From assembly GCA_903944255.1 (NCBI GenBank), contig CAJARE010000217.1, forward strand, positions 1 to 6,643: 6,643 nt of DNA. Direction: 5' to 3'. Within the stretch, counting starts at the first letter, position 1; every line of letters begins with the position of its first letter. The position numbers and the translations under genes are program-made. Of the stretch, positions 1-5,100 are shown piece after piece. The notes below the pieces were generated by a model. It saw only the letters and a list, made by a program, of their open reading frames with translations. It made no database searches and was not told where the DNA came from. The stretch comes from an uncultured beta proteobacterium. Lineage in GTDB: Bacteria; Pseudomonadota; Gammaproteobacteria; Burkholderiales; Burkholderiaceae.

Positions 1-533
1 ACTGCATTGCGAGCATGTATCGTTACCTGACTTGCTCCCGCATCTGCCACAGCTAAGATGAAATCCAGTGCAAATTGATAATCCTTTTCTGAGCTGGCAG
101 CATCCATCGAATCTAAGCCAAGTCGATGTTTTACTGAAATCGGAATATCGACTGCGCCTCTCATTGCTTTTACACAATCCGCCACTAAATTGGGTTCAGC
201 CATCAGGCATGCACCAAATGATCCGCGTTGAACACGTTCCGAGGGGCAGCCACAATTGAGATCAATCTCATCGTATCCCCATTGCTGCGCCAGCTCCGCT
301 GCTTTAGCTAAATCACTTGGTTCAGATCCACCCAATTGCAATACCACTGTGTGTTGATCTTGCGAGTAATCCAAATGACGAGGAACGTCCCCGTGTATTA
401 ATGCACCTGTAGTGACCATTTCTGTATAGAGAACAGCTTCTTTAGTCAGCGTGCGATGAAATGAGCGGCAATGGCGATCTGTCCACTCCATCATGGGGGC
501 AACTGCTAATCTTTTCTTTTTGATATTGTGCAT
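1..533 (-). CDS. dusA: tRNA-dihydrouridine(20/20a) synthase DusA, N-terminal part (3' end outside window)
   Basis: Reading the reverse complement from the ATG at 533 gives an open frame of 177 residues running off the window edge. It matches DusA: an N-terminal FMN-binding stretch APMMEWTDRHCR (residues 12-23), YTEMVTTGA (36-44), QLGGS (66-70), NCGCPSERVQ (93-102) with the catalytic cysteine of the family at C96, FGACLM (106-111), the VKHRLG strand with K135 (134-139), and IHAR (172-175). The family uses FMN and NADPH to reduce U20/U20a in the tRNA D-loop, in the cytoplasm. Full-length DusA is about 330 residues, so roughly half is present. The start lies 4 bp after the toxin gene's stop, with AGGG about 12 bases upstream. 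An in-frame GTG at 545 is an alternative start. The tight spacing suggests co-transcription with the toxin-antitoxin pair. Identity is seen directly in the motifs; operon membership is inferred. Confidence 0.95.
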   Translation of the reverse strand, partial: MHNIKKKRLAVAPMMEWTDRHCRSFHRTLTKEAVLYTEMVTTGALIHGDVPRHLDYSQDQHTVVLQLGGSEPSDLAKAAELAQQWGYDEIDLNCGCPSERVQRGSFGACLMAEPNLVADCVKAMRGAVDIPISVKHRLGLDSMDAASSEKDYQFALDFILAVADAGASQVTIHARNA

Positions 534-537
534 GTCT

Positions 538-816
538 TCATTCACCCTGCCGCTTCAAGTCACGATAGAAGTTCTCATGAGGCCCAAAGGTCAAAAGCTT
601 GATGCTCTCTTCATCCAAAATTCGATAGGCCAGCAAGCATAGTTGCTGCGACAGTTTGAATTTGTAAACCCGAACTCCAAATAAATCCCCAGCCTTAGAC
701 TCTCCGATAGATGGGCTTGAGCTAATCGCCTTTACTGCAGCATCTAATTCTGTTTTTTGTGAAGGATGAAGTTTTTTTATGGCCTTAACAAACGAGGCGG
801 TAACTAGTAAACGCAT
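538..816 (-). CDS. RelE/ParE-family toxin of a type II toxin-antitoxin system
   Basis: This 92-residue protein has the size and pattern of RelE/ParE toxins: a basic N-terminal strand and helix (MRLLVTASFVKAIKKL), a central strand pair (LFGVRVYKFKL, residues 45-55, then LCLLAYRI, 59-66) and the C-terminal block LLTFGPHENFYRDLKR (74-89) typical of one RelE-like subgroup. Such toxins are ribosome-dependent mRNA nucleases (RelE) or gyrase poisons (ParE); the sequence alone does not tell me which. I chose the ATG at 816, which overlaps the antitoxin stop by one base (TGATG). A TTG at 819 would add one residue and give a 4-bp overlap. No Shine-Dalgarno sequence precedes it, so translation is probably coupled to the antitoxin. 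The gene appears intact. Regulation is expected from the palindromic promoter upstream of the antitoxin. Confidence 0.88.
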   Translation of the reverse strand: MRLLVTASFVKAIKKLHPSQKTELDAAVKAISSSPSIGESKAGDLFGVRVYKFKLSQQLCLLAYRILDEESIKLLTFGPHENFYRDLKRQGE

Positions 817-1025
817 CAACTAAATACGTATTCGCCGATAACGGGCTCTTGATCTGCAATCAAGATCTCACGAATCATGGAAAAGGGTAAGTCCGGATTT
901 TCTTGGGCAATCTTGCCGATCTGTGACCAGTACTCAATCTGCTTAGGCACTGAGCGATGCTCAATATGACCATAGACCTTGGCTTGCTCTACTAATGCCT
1001 CAGATAGCTTGACGTTGATAGACAT
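816..1025 (-). CDS. ParD-like antitoxin of the type II toxin-antitoxin pair
   Basis: The 69-residue protein begins with a short strand plus helix (INVKLSEALVEQAKVYGHI, residues 3-21) and a second helix containing HRSVPKQIEYWSQIGKIA (23-40). This is the pattern of the ParD-like antitoxin family, a ribbon-helix-helix-type DNA-binding fold in which the N-terminal half binds operator DNA. The C-terminal tail (residues 46-69) would wrap the toxin. It precedes the toxin gene with a one- to four-base overlap, the usual antitoxin-first order. The ATG at 1025 has a strong Shine-Dalgarno sequence, AGGAGGG at 1030-1036, which supports the start. A promoter with a large palindrome sits immediately upstream, consistent with self-repression by the antitoxin or the complex. 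Family assignment is from sequence pattern; autoregulation is inferred. Confidence 0.85.
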   Translation of the reverse strand: MSINVKLSEALVEQAKVYGHIEHRSVPKQIEYWSQIGKIAQENPDLPFSMIREILIADQEPVIGEYVFS

Positions 1026-1054
1026 ATTACCCTCCTATTTTTGAGCTTGGGTCC

Positions 1055-1063
1055 ATTATAGCA
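1055..1063 (-). promoter_or_regulatory. Extended -10 promoter of the toxin-antitoxin operon
   Basis: On the minus strand, TGC followed by a consensus TATAAT (1060-1055) forms an extended -10 element. A good -35 hexamer is lacking at 16-18 bp spacing (TTCCTT at best), which is usual for extended -10 promoters. Transcription would begin near 1048 and give a leader of about 23 bases that contains the AGGAGGG ribosome site of the antitoxin gene. Confidence 0.65.
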
Positions 1064-1091
1064 TAATAGGTTCCATAAAGGAACCTATTAT
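1063..1091. promoter_or_regulatory. Palindromic operator of the toxin-antitoxin operon
   Basis: A perfect inverted repeat with 12-bp arms, ATAATAGGTTCC (1063-1074) and GGAACCTATTAT (1080-1091), is separated by 5 bases. It covers the -35/spacer region of the toxin-antitoxin promoter and touches the extended -10 element, where a bound repressor would block RNA polymerase. Size and position fit binding of an antitoxin dimer pair or the toxin-antitoxin complex. The repeat is seen directly; the binding partner is inferred. It is not followed by a T-run on either strand, so it is unlikely to be a terminator. Confidence 0.7.
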
Positions 1092-1120
1092 CATCAATAA
1101 ATAGAGAGGAGAGGAGGCTA

Positions 1121-1148
1121 CAGAAAAGGGATAAGCATAGTTACCCCT
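1121..1148 (-). terminator. Candidate intrinsic terminator after the eRF1-domain operon
   Basis: On the minus strand, about 10 bases after the stop of the 83-residue protein gene, AGGGGTAA (1148-1141) can pair with TTATCCCT (1134-1127) across a 6-base loop. The stem has 8 pairs, including one G-U wobble. It is followed by TTTCT. The tract is short, so termination may be partial and some transcription could continue into the toxin-antitoxin operon. Confidence 0.45.
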
Positions 1149-1158
1149 ATCTGAAGTA

Positions 1159-1410
1159 CTAGCGTAATTTAGAGAGTTTTGCCTCTAACTCCACCGCAAG
1201 ATCCAAGGCACCCATATATCCAGATTTCAGATGCGCTGGTAGATCGGGGTCACCTACCATCGATCCAAGAGTTTCTACCAGACTATAAACAATCCCCTTG
1301 GCTGCACTTGCCGGAATCGTACTATCAGACACCGCCTGATCAATATGATTGACTGCATCTAGAAAATAGTCATGCCCTGGCAATCCATTGGCATCTAAGG
1401 GTTCACTCAT
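1159..1410 (-). CDS. Unrecognised 83-residue protein, second gene of the eRF1-domain operon
   Basis: I do not recognise this family. The protein is acidic and probably mostly helical. It has a central stretch SAAKGIVYSLVETLGSMVGD (residues 35-54) and an amphipathic C-terminal helix GALDLAVELEAKLSKLR (67-83). It has no signal peptide, membrane segment or cysteine, so a soluble cytoplasmic protein is likely. The start ATG overlaps the stop of the upstream gene by 4 bases (ATGA), with no strong Shine-Dalgarno sequence of its own, so translation is probably coupled and the two proteins may work together or bind each other. A candidate terminator follows directly. Regular codon use and the tight overlap support a real gene. 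Function unknown; a link to translation or stress is inferred from its partner only. Confidence 0.75.
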   Translation of the reverse strand: MSEPLDANGLPGHDYFLDAVNHIDQAVSDSTIPASAAKGIVYSLVETLGSMVGDPDLPAHLKSGYMGALDLAVELEAKLSKLR

Positions 1411-1790
1411 AGCATTTGATCCGCTTTATAGAAAAACTTTCTGGCATAAGCCAAAATTTCTTTATCGCTAGGATGGTCAATACTTTCCACACCAACAATA
1501 TTGGCAGCAATCTTAGCATCGTGATGATGTGCGTGCTTGATGAGTTCTAGCTTTGCTGAACCAGGTCCTAAAACTAAGATTTCTTTTGATTCATTGACTG
1601 CATTGATAACCGAATGTAAATATTTTTCATCTAACTTAAGTCTACCGCTTCCTACTGCGCCACCCTTATGATGCAAATGTTGATGAGAAGATTTGCTTCT
1701 AATGACTTCAGCCTCACTGGCCGCTTCACTCAAAAACATGACATGAGCTTCTTGATGGTCAATCCAAATGACTGCGTGATTTAATGACAT
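1407..1790 (-). CDS. eRF1/Pelota domain-3-like protein ('translational machinery protein')
   Basis: The 127-residue protein matches a small proteobacterial family annotated as translational machinery protein, related to the third domain of archaeal and eukaryotic release factor eRF1 and Pelota. Visible signatures are AVIWIDHQEAHVMFL (residues 6-20), a histidine-rich loop HQHLHHK (36-42), the strand-turn-helix ILVLGPGSAKLELIKH (71-86), a second histidine cluster HAHHHD (86-91), and DHPSDKEILAYARKFF (105-120). The peptide-releasing GGQ domain and codon-reading NIKS domain of eRF1 are absent, so it cannot be a complete release factor. Ribosome-associated stress or rescue work is plausible but inferred. 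The histidine clusters could bind metal or RNA. ATG at 1790 has AGGAT at 1795-1799. First gene of a two-gene operon, with a perfect FNR-type box about 70 bp upstream. Confidence 0.82.
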   Translation of the reverse strand: MSLNHAVIWIDHQEAHVMFLSEAASEAEVIRSKSSHQHLHHKGGAVGSGRLKLDEKYLHSVINAVNESKEILVLGPGSAKLELIKHAHHHDAKIAANIVGVESIDHPSDKEILAYARKFFYKADQML

Positions 1791-1828
1791 TGCTATCCTA
1801 TGTTAATGATGATGAAGGTTTAACCATA

Positions 1829-1843
1829 CTCTCTTTTAGAGAG
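1829..1843. repeat. Small inverted repeat between FNR box and operon start
   Basis: CTCTCT (1829-1834) and AGAGAG (1838-1843) form a perfect 6-bp inverted repeat with a 3-base centre. It overlaps the candidate -10 (TAAAAG, minus strand 1838-1833) of the FNR-box promoter, so it could modulate that promoter. It may also be chance in an AG/CT-rich stretch. Confidence 0.35.
1833..1838 (-). promoter_or_regulatory. Candidate -10 of the FNR-dependent promoter
   Basis: TAAAAG on the minus strand (1838-1833) matches the -10 consensus at 4 of 6 positions. It would place the transcript start near 1826 and the FNR box centre at about -40.5, close to the -41.5 of class II FNR-activated promoters. There is no good -35, as expected where an activator replaces it. 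The leader would be about 35 bases. Confidence 0.4.
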
Positions 1844-1859
1844 AGGATCTCCTTAATCA

Positions 1860-1873
1860 TTGATTTAAATCAA
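1860..1873. promoter_or_regulatory. FNR/ANR-type binding site
   Basis: TTGATTTAAATCAA is an exact match to the Crp/Fnr-family consensus TTGAT-N4-ATCAA and a perfect palindrome. It lies in the 130-bp gap upstream of the eRF1-domain operon, about 70 bp before its ATG, with a candidate -10 at the class II distance. FNR-type regulators carrying an oxygen-labile [4Fe-4S] cluster bind this site in low oxygen; DNR/NarR-type relatives recognise nearly the same sequence. Only the minus-strand operon is positioned to use it. The match is seen directly; which regulator binds is inferred. Confidence 0.75.
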
Positions 1874-1920
1874 ATGATGTCTAGATAGTCGCCTTTAAGT
1901 CTCATACTGAAGTGCTTTAC

Positions 1921-2814
1921 TTAAGCAATTTTCATTTGACTGATGAAGGCTCTAGGCTCTTTTGTAATAGGGTCATCGAAATGGATTTCTTTTGCCAGTA
2001 ATTGCAATGGTTTTGAGAGATCCAAGTCATATTCTTGATATGGAGTCAGCACCGGATAGATCTGATCGTTTTTGATGGGTATATTGAGCGCATTGAGATG
2101 GCAGCGTAATTGATGCTTCTTACCACTCTTAGGACTCAAACGATATCTTGCCCAAGAATTTATTTGCTCAATCAGCTCTATATAAGTATCGGTGTTAGGC
2201 TCACCATTGACTTCCTGCATCTGGAGAAAATGCTCTGACTCTTCGAGACGACTTCGATATGTCATGGGAAGATTTTTTTGAAGGGTCTCTGAATACGGCG
2301 CAATCGCCTCATAGATTTTTTTAACTACCCTATCCCTAAATAAATTCTGGTATTGAGCGCGCTCTTTTGGGTTTACTGAAAATACGACCAGCCCAGCAGT
2401 ATCTCGATCGATCCGGTGAATAGGGCTCAGAGTCTGTATACCTGTTTTTTTCTTTAAACGGTTGAGCAAGGTCTGATGGAGGTATAGGCCGCTTGGCGTC
2501 ACTGGTAAGAAATGGGGTTTATCAGCTACTAATATATGTTGGTCTTGAAACAGGATTGTCTCTTCAAAAGGAATCTCGGGCTCTCTATTAAGGCGCCTGA
2601 AATACAGCAGGTGAATATTGGCCTGATAAGGATCATTGGCAGCAACTACTTCACCATCTGAGGTCATCACTAGACCCTCTGTAAAGCGCGCCTGCCATTC
2701 ATTTGCCTCAATATGAGGAAAGTTCGCTATAAAAAACTCCAGTAAATTGGTATGGCTTCTACCTGCAGGGAGATATACCCTCGAAGAAGAAACACCCTCA
2801 GAATTCACTTTCAT
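1921..2814 (-). CDS. RluA-family pseudouridine synthase
   Basis: The 297-residue protein has the RluA-type catalytic motif HRIDRDTAGL (residues 133-142), with the family's catalytic aspartate at D136. It also has the preceding motif LVADKPHFLPVTPSG (95-109), VVKKIYEA (163-170) and a late motif SPKSGKKHQLRCHLNALNIPI (227-247). The N-terminal 80 residues carry an S4-like segment (NEWQARFTEGLVMTSDGEVV, 38-57). The enzyme would isomerise uridine to pseudouridine in rRNA or tRNA. The subtype resembles the betaproteobacterial group without an assigned target, so I give no symbol. Length is normal and the gene is intact. The Shine-Dalgarno sequence before the ATG is weak (GGGCGAG about 15 bases upstream). 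A GTG two codons further in is the only close alternative. It diverges from the glutamate-synthase-domain gene. Confidence 0.92.
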   Translation of the reverse strand: MKVNSEGVSSSRVYLPAGRSHTNLLEFFIANFPHIEANEWQARFTEGLVMTSDGEVVAANDPYQANIHLLYFRRLNREPEIPFEETILFQDQHILVADKPHFLPVTPSGLYLHQTLLNRLKKKTGIQTLSPIHRIDRDTAGLVVFSVNPKERAQYQNLFRDRVVKKIYEAIAPYSETLQKNLPMTYRSRLEESEHFLQMQEVNGEPNTDTYIELIEQINSWARYRLSPKSGKKHQLRCHLNALNIPIKNDQIYPVLTPYQEYDLDLSKPLQLLAKEIHFDDPITKEPRAFISQMKIA

Positions 2815-2856
2815 TCAATACGCTCGCCCAATGTCTATTAGAGGATTATCCCGCAA

Positions 2857-2884
2857 TTAACCCTAAGCCTAGGAGGCTTATACT
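2857..2884 (+). promoter_or_regulatory. Candidate sigma-70 promoter of the glutamate-synthase-domain gene
   Basis: TTAACC (2857-2862, 4 of 6 to the -35 consensus) and TATACT (2879-2884, 5 of 6 to the -10 consensus) are separated by 16 bp. Transcription would start near 2891, giving a leader of about 15 bases that contains the ribosome site GGTGAGGA (2895-2902) before the ATG at 2906. Confidence 0.45.
2864..2880. promoter_or_regulatory. Inverted repeat filling the promoter spacer, candidate operator
   Basis: TAAGCCT (2864-2870) and AGGCTTA (2874-2880) form a perfect 7-bp inverted repeat around AGG. It fills the spacer between the candidate -35 and -10 of the gene at 2906, and lies within 70 bp of the divergent pseudouridine synthase start. 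A regulator bound here could act on one or both genes. No regulator gene is visible in the window. Confidence 0.4.
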
Positions 2885-2905
2885 TCTCAGCTATGGTGAG
2901 GATCT

Positions 2906-4540
2906 ATGAATAGTAAAACAAGTAGTATTTTTCCAATTCGGTATACCCCATTTGCACTATGTATTGCAGGATCTGTTGCAAGCTTGATTGCATCAGAGTT
3001 GCATGAGAATGTTTGGCAACTCTTTATTTTATTTACTTTCTTATCAGCACTTGGAATTTACGATCTATTCCAGACCAGAATGTCGATACTCCGTAATTAC
3101 CCAATCATTGGGCATTTACGCTTCCTCTTGGAATATATCCGCCCAGAAATTCGGCAATACTTTATCGAAGGTGATAACGACCAAACACCTTTCTCTCGAG
3201 AACAAAGAACGCTGGTCTATTCACGTGCTAAAGCAGTTCCTGACTCAATTCCGTTTGGCACTACCCTAGATGTCATGGCGCCTGGATACCAATGGATTAA
3301 TCAATCCTTGGCCCCCACTAAATTGGCTAGCCATGATTTTAGAATCATGATAGGCGGCAAAGATTGTAAGCAGCCCTATAACGCCAGCATTTTCAATATC
3401 TCAGCCATGAGTTTTGGCTCTCTGAGTGCAAATGCTGTGATGGCTCTGAATTTGGGTGCTAAAAAAGGACGATTTGCCCATGACACTGGAGAAGGCTCGA
3501 TCTCCCGTTATCACCGTGTTCATGGCGGTGACTTAATTTGGGAAATTGGTTCTGGCTACTTTGGTTGTCGTAATCAAGATGGCAGTTTTAATGCAGAAAA
3601 ATATGCCGAGAACGCCCTAGATCCTCAAGTCAAAATGATCGAGATCAAATTAAGTCAGGGAGCTAAGCCAGGTCACGGTGGCATCTTACCTGGCAAGAAA
3701 GTAACGGCAGAGATTGCTGCTGCGCGGGGAGTACCTGAAGGCGTAGCCTGCATCTCCCCTGCCTCACATAGTGAATTTTCTAGCCCCCTAGAATTAATGC
3801 ACTTTGTTCAGCGCTTGCGAGATCTATCTGATGGTAAGCCTGTAGGCTTTAAATTATGCATTGGCCATCCATGGGAATGGTTTGGCATTGTCAAGGCAAT
3901 GTTAAAAACCAATATTTATCCCGATTTTATTGTGGTGGATGGATCTGAAGGCGGAACAGGAGCGTCCCCTGTTGAATTCACCAATCACGTCGGCACTCCA
4001 TTGCAAGAAGGATTGCGCTTAGTACACAACACCTTAGTGGGTGTGAATTTACGCGATCAGATTAAGATTGGCTGTTCAGGAAAAATTATTAGCTCCTTTG
4101 ATATGGCTGTTGCATTTGCTCTGGGTGCTGACTGGTGTAATAGTGCCAGGGGATTTATGTTCTCGATTGGCTGTATTCAGGCACAAGTTTGTAATACTGG
4201 CTTTTGCCCTACAGGCGTCACCACACAAGATCCCTTGCGTCAGAAAGCCTTGGTAGTTCCCAATAAAGCTGAACGGGTTTTCAATTTCCACCATGAGACC
4301 CTCAGAGCCTTAAAAGAATTAGTAGAGGCAGCAGGATTACGTCACCCTGGTGAAATCGATGCGCCACATATTGTGAGGCGCATCAGCGCAAATGAGGTCC
4401 GCCTGCTTTCTTTCCTACTTCCTGAAATGCCTGCAGGTCAGCTTTTAAAAGAAGATATAGTGGATGAATCACTCCATCTATCAAGAGTCTATGAGCTCTA
4501 TTGGCATAAGGCTCAGGCAAGCAGCTTTTCGCTAATTTAA
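2906..4540 (+). CDS. Membrane-anchored FMN-binding glutamate synthase family protein
   Basis: The 544-residue protein starts with two probable membrane helices (about residues 14-31 and 36-54). These are followed by a soluble domain homologous to the FMN-binding central domain of glutamate synthase large subunit (GltB): FNISAMSFGSLS (163-174), HDTGEGS (192-198), KLSQGAKPGHGGILPGKKV (248-266), VDGSEGGTGASP (344-355). The cysteine spacing C423-x5-C429-x4-C434, followed by PTGVTTQDP, matches the [3Fe-4S] ligands of GltB. The glutaminase domain and the C-terminal beta-helix of true GltB are absent, and no gltD is nearby, so ordinary glutamine-to-glutamate conversion is unlikely unless ammonia and electrons come from elsewhere. 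The real substrate is unknown; a membrane-associated FMN/Fe-S oxidoreductase is the safe description. GGTGAGGA just before the ATG supports the start. Family identity is firm, role uncertain. Confidence 0.93.
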   Translation: MNSKTSSIFPIRYTPFALCIAGSVASLIASELHENVWQLFILFTFLSALGIYDLFQTRMSILRNYPIIGHLRFLLEYIRPEIRQYFIEGDNDQTPFSREQRTLVYSRAKAVPDSIPFGTTLDVMAPGYQWINQSLAPTKLASHDFRIMIGGKDCKQPYNASIFNISAMSFGSLSANAVMALNLGAKKGRFAHDTGEGSISRYHRVHGGDLIWEIGSGYFGCRNQDGSFNAEKYAENALDPQVKMIEIKLSQGAKPGHGGILPGKKVTAEIAAARGVPEGVACISPASHSEFSSPLELMHFVQRLRDLSDGKPVGFKLCIGHPWEWFGIVKAMLKTNIYPDFIVVDGSEGGTGASPVEFTNHVGTPLQEGLRLVHNTLVGVNLRDQIKIGCSGKIISSFDMAVAFALGADWCNSARGFMFSIGCIQAQVCNTGFCPTGVTTQDPLRQKALVVPNKAERVFNFHHETLRALKELVEAAGLRHPGEIDAPHIVRRISANEVRLLSFLLPEMPAGQLLKEDIVDESLHLSRVYELYWHKAQASSFSLI

Positions 4541-4543
4541 ATC

Positions 4544-4569
4544 TTTTTAGAGAGCATCATTTTTAGAGA
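4544..4569. repeat. Tandem 10-bp direct repeat
   Basis: TTTTTAGAGA occurs at 4544-4553 and again at 4560-4569, a 16-bp period, directly after the stop codon of the glutamate-synthase-domain gene and about 95 bp before the universal stress gene. A related TTTTAGAGAG lies at 1834-1843 in the FNR promoter region. It could be a regulator site or an AT-rich coincidence. Confidence 0.35.
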
Positions 4570-4615
4570 CTAAACATGGGAATACCCTATTTCTGGGCTA
4601 AAATTAAAAGTTCTT

Positions 4616-4639
4616 TCATTATAAAAATAATGATTTTTT
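4616..4639 (+). terminator. AT-rich hairpin plus T-run, candidate terminator of the 2906-4540 gene
   Basis: TCATTAT (4616-4622) and ATAATGA (4627-4633) form a 7-bp perfect stem with an AAAA loop, followed directly by six Ts (4634-4639). The geometry is that of an intrinsic terminator, but the stem has a single... G-C content of only two pairs, so it would be weak. The same segment contains TATAAA (4620-4625), a 5-of-6 match to a -10 box that could start transcription of the universal stress gene about 33 bases upstream of its ATG. Both roles are tentative. Confidence 0.35.
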
Positions 4640-4664
4640 AGCTCACTCTCATTTGAAAGGCTAT

Positions 4665-5090
4665 ATGAAAATATTACTACCAGTAGATGGCTCAAAATCA
4701 TCTCTCAATGCTGCAAAGTATGTTGCAAAGCTTGCAAAAGATCTCCGTAGCAAGTGCTCCGTAACCTTAGTGAGCATCCACGATGACATCGGACTAGGGC
4801 ATGTCAAGCAATTTGTAGCCAAAAGCGTGGTGGATGACTACCTGCGCGAAGTCAGTGAAAAAGAGTTAAAGCCCGCCCAAAAAGCTTTGGACGCTGCTAG
4901 CGTGAATCACAATATGGTTATTAGGCGCGGTAATGTTGCCGAAGAAATCATCACTCTTGCCAACAAAGAAAAGTTTGATTTGATTGTGATGGGCTCTAAA
5001 GGCAGGACAGGCATATTAGATGCTTTAATGGGATCCGTTGCACAAAAAGTATCTTCAGCGGCAAAGCAGGCTGTTTTGTTAGTGAAGTAA
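4665..5090 (+). CDS. Universal stress protein (UspA superfamily), single domain
   Basis: The 141-residue protein has the typical start MKILLPVDGS with D8 in the nucleotide-site strand. It also has the C-terminal ATP-binding motif G-x2-G-x9-G-S (G110, G113, G123, S124) within MGSKGRTGILDALMGSVAQKV, followed by VLLVK. An intact motif places it with ATP-binding universal stress proteins, which act as cytoplasmic dimers in stress survival. I chose the ATG at 4665, because it gives the canonical N-terminus and is preceded by GAAAGG (4655-4660). A TTG at 4653 would add MKGY and is less likely, as it overlaps that ribosome site. A small membrane-protein gene follows 10 bp downstream and may be co-transcribed. 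No FNR-type box is visible in its own upstream region. Regulation is not evident beyond the weak -10 near 4620. Confidence 0.93.
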   Translation: MKILLPVDGSKSSLNAAKYVAKLAKDLRSKCSVTLVSIHDDIGLGHVKQFVAKSVVDDYLREVSEKELKPAQKALDAASVNHNMVIRRGNVAEEIITLANKEKFDLIVMGSKGRTGILDALMGSVAQKVSSAAKQAVLLVK

Positions 5091-5100
5091 TCTTTTACGC

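Noticed and set aside
68..259. Plus-strand open frame of 63 codons
   Set aside because: It lies wholly opposite the well-supported dusA coding frame and shows no recognisable domain or ribosome site.
1063..1091. Palindrome as a transcription terminator
   Set aside because: No T-run follows on either strand and it coincides with promoter elements, so operator is the better reading.
1104..1118. Purine-rich stretch GAGAGGAGAGGAGG as a repeat element or ribosome site
   Set aside because: No open frame starts at a suitable distance on the plus strand and the repeat is too short and irregular to call.
2837..2850. Minus-strand GATAAT and TCTAAT as promoter of the pseudouridine synthase gene
   Set aside because: Both resemble a -10 box, but neither has a reasonable -35 at 16-18 bp, so I left them unannotated.
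2988..3269. Plus-strand open frame of 93 codons
   Set aside because: It is an out-of-frame shadow within the glutamate-synthase-domain gene, whose frame carries clear family motifs.
4068..4294. Short open frames on both strands
   Set aside because: Both overlap the [3Fe-4S] region of the glutamate-synthase-domain gene; they have low-complexity, unfamiliar translations.
4579..4588. GGGAATACCC as a terminator hairpin
   Set aside because: Only a 3-bp stem and no T-run directly after it.
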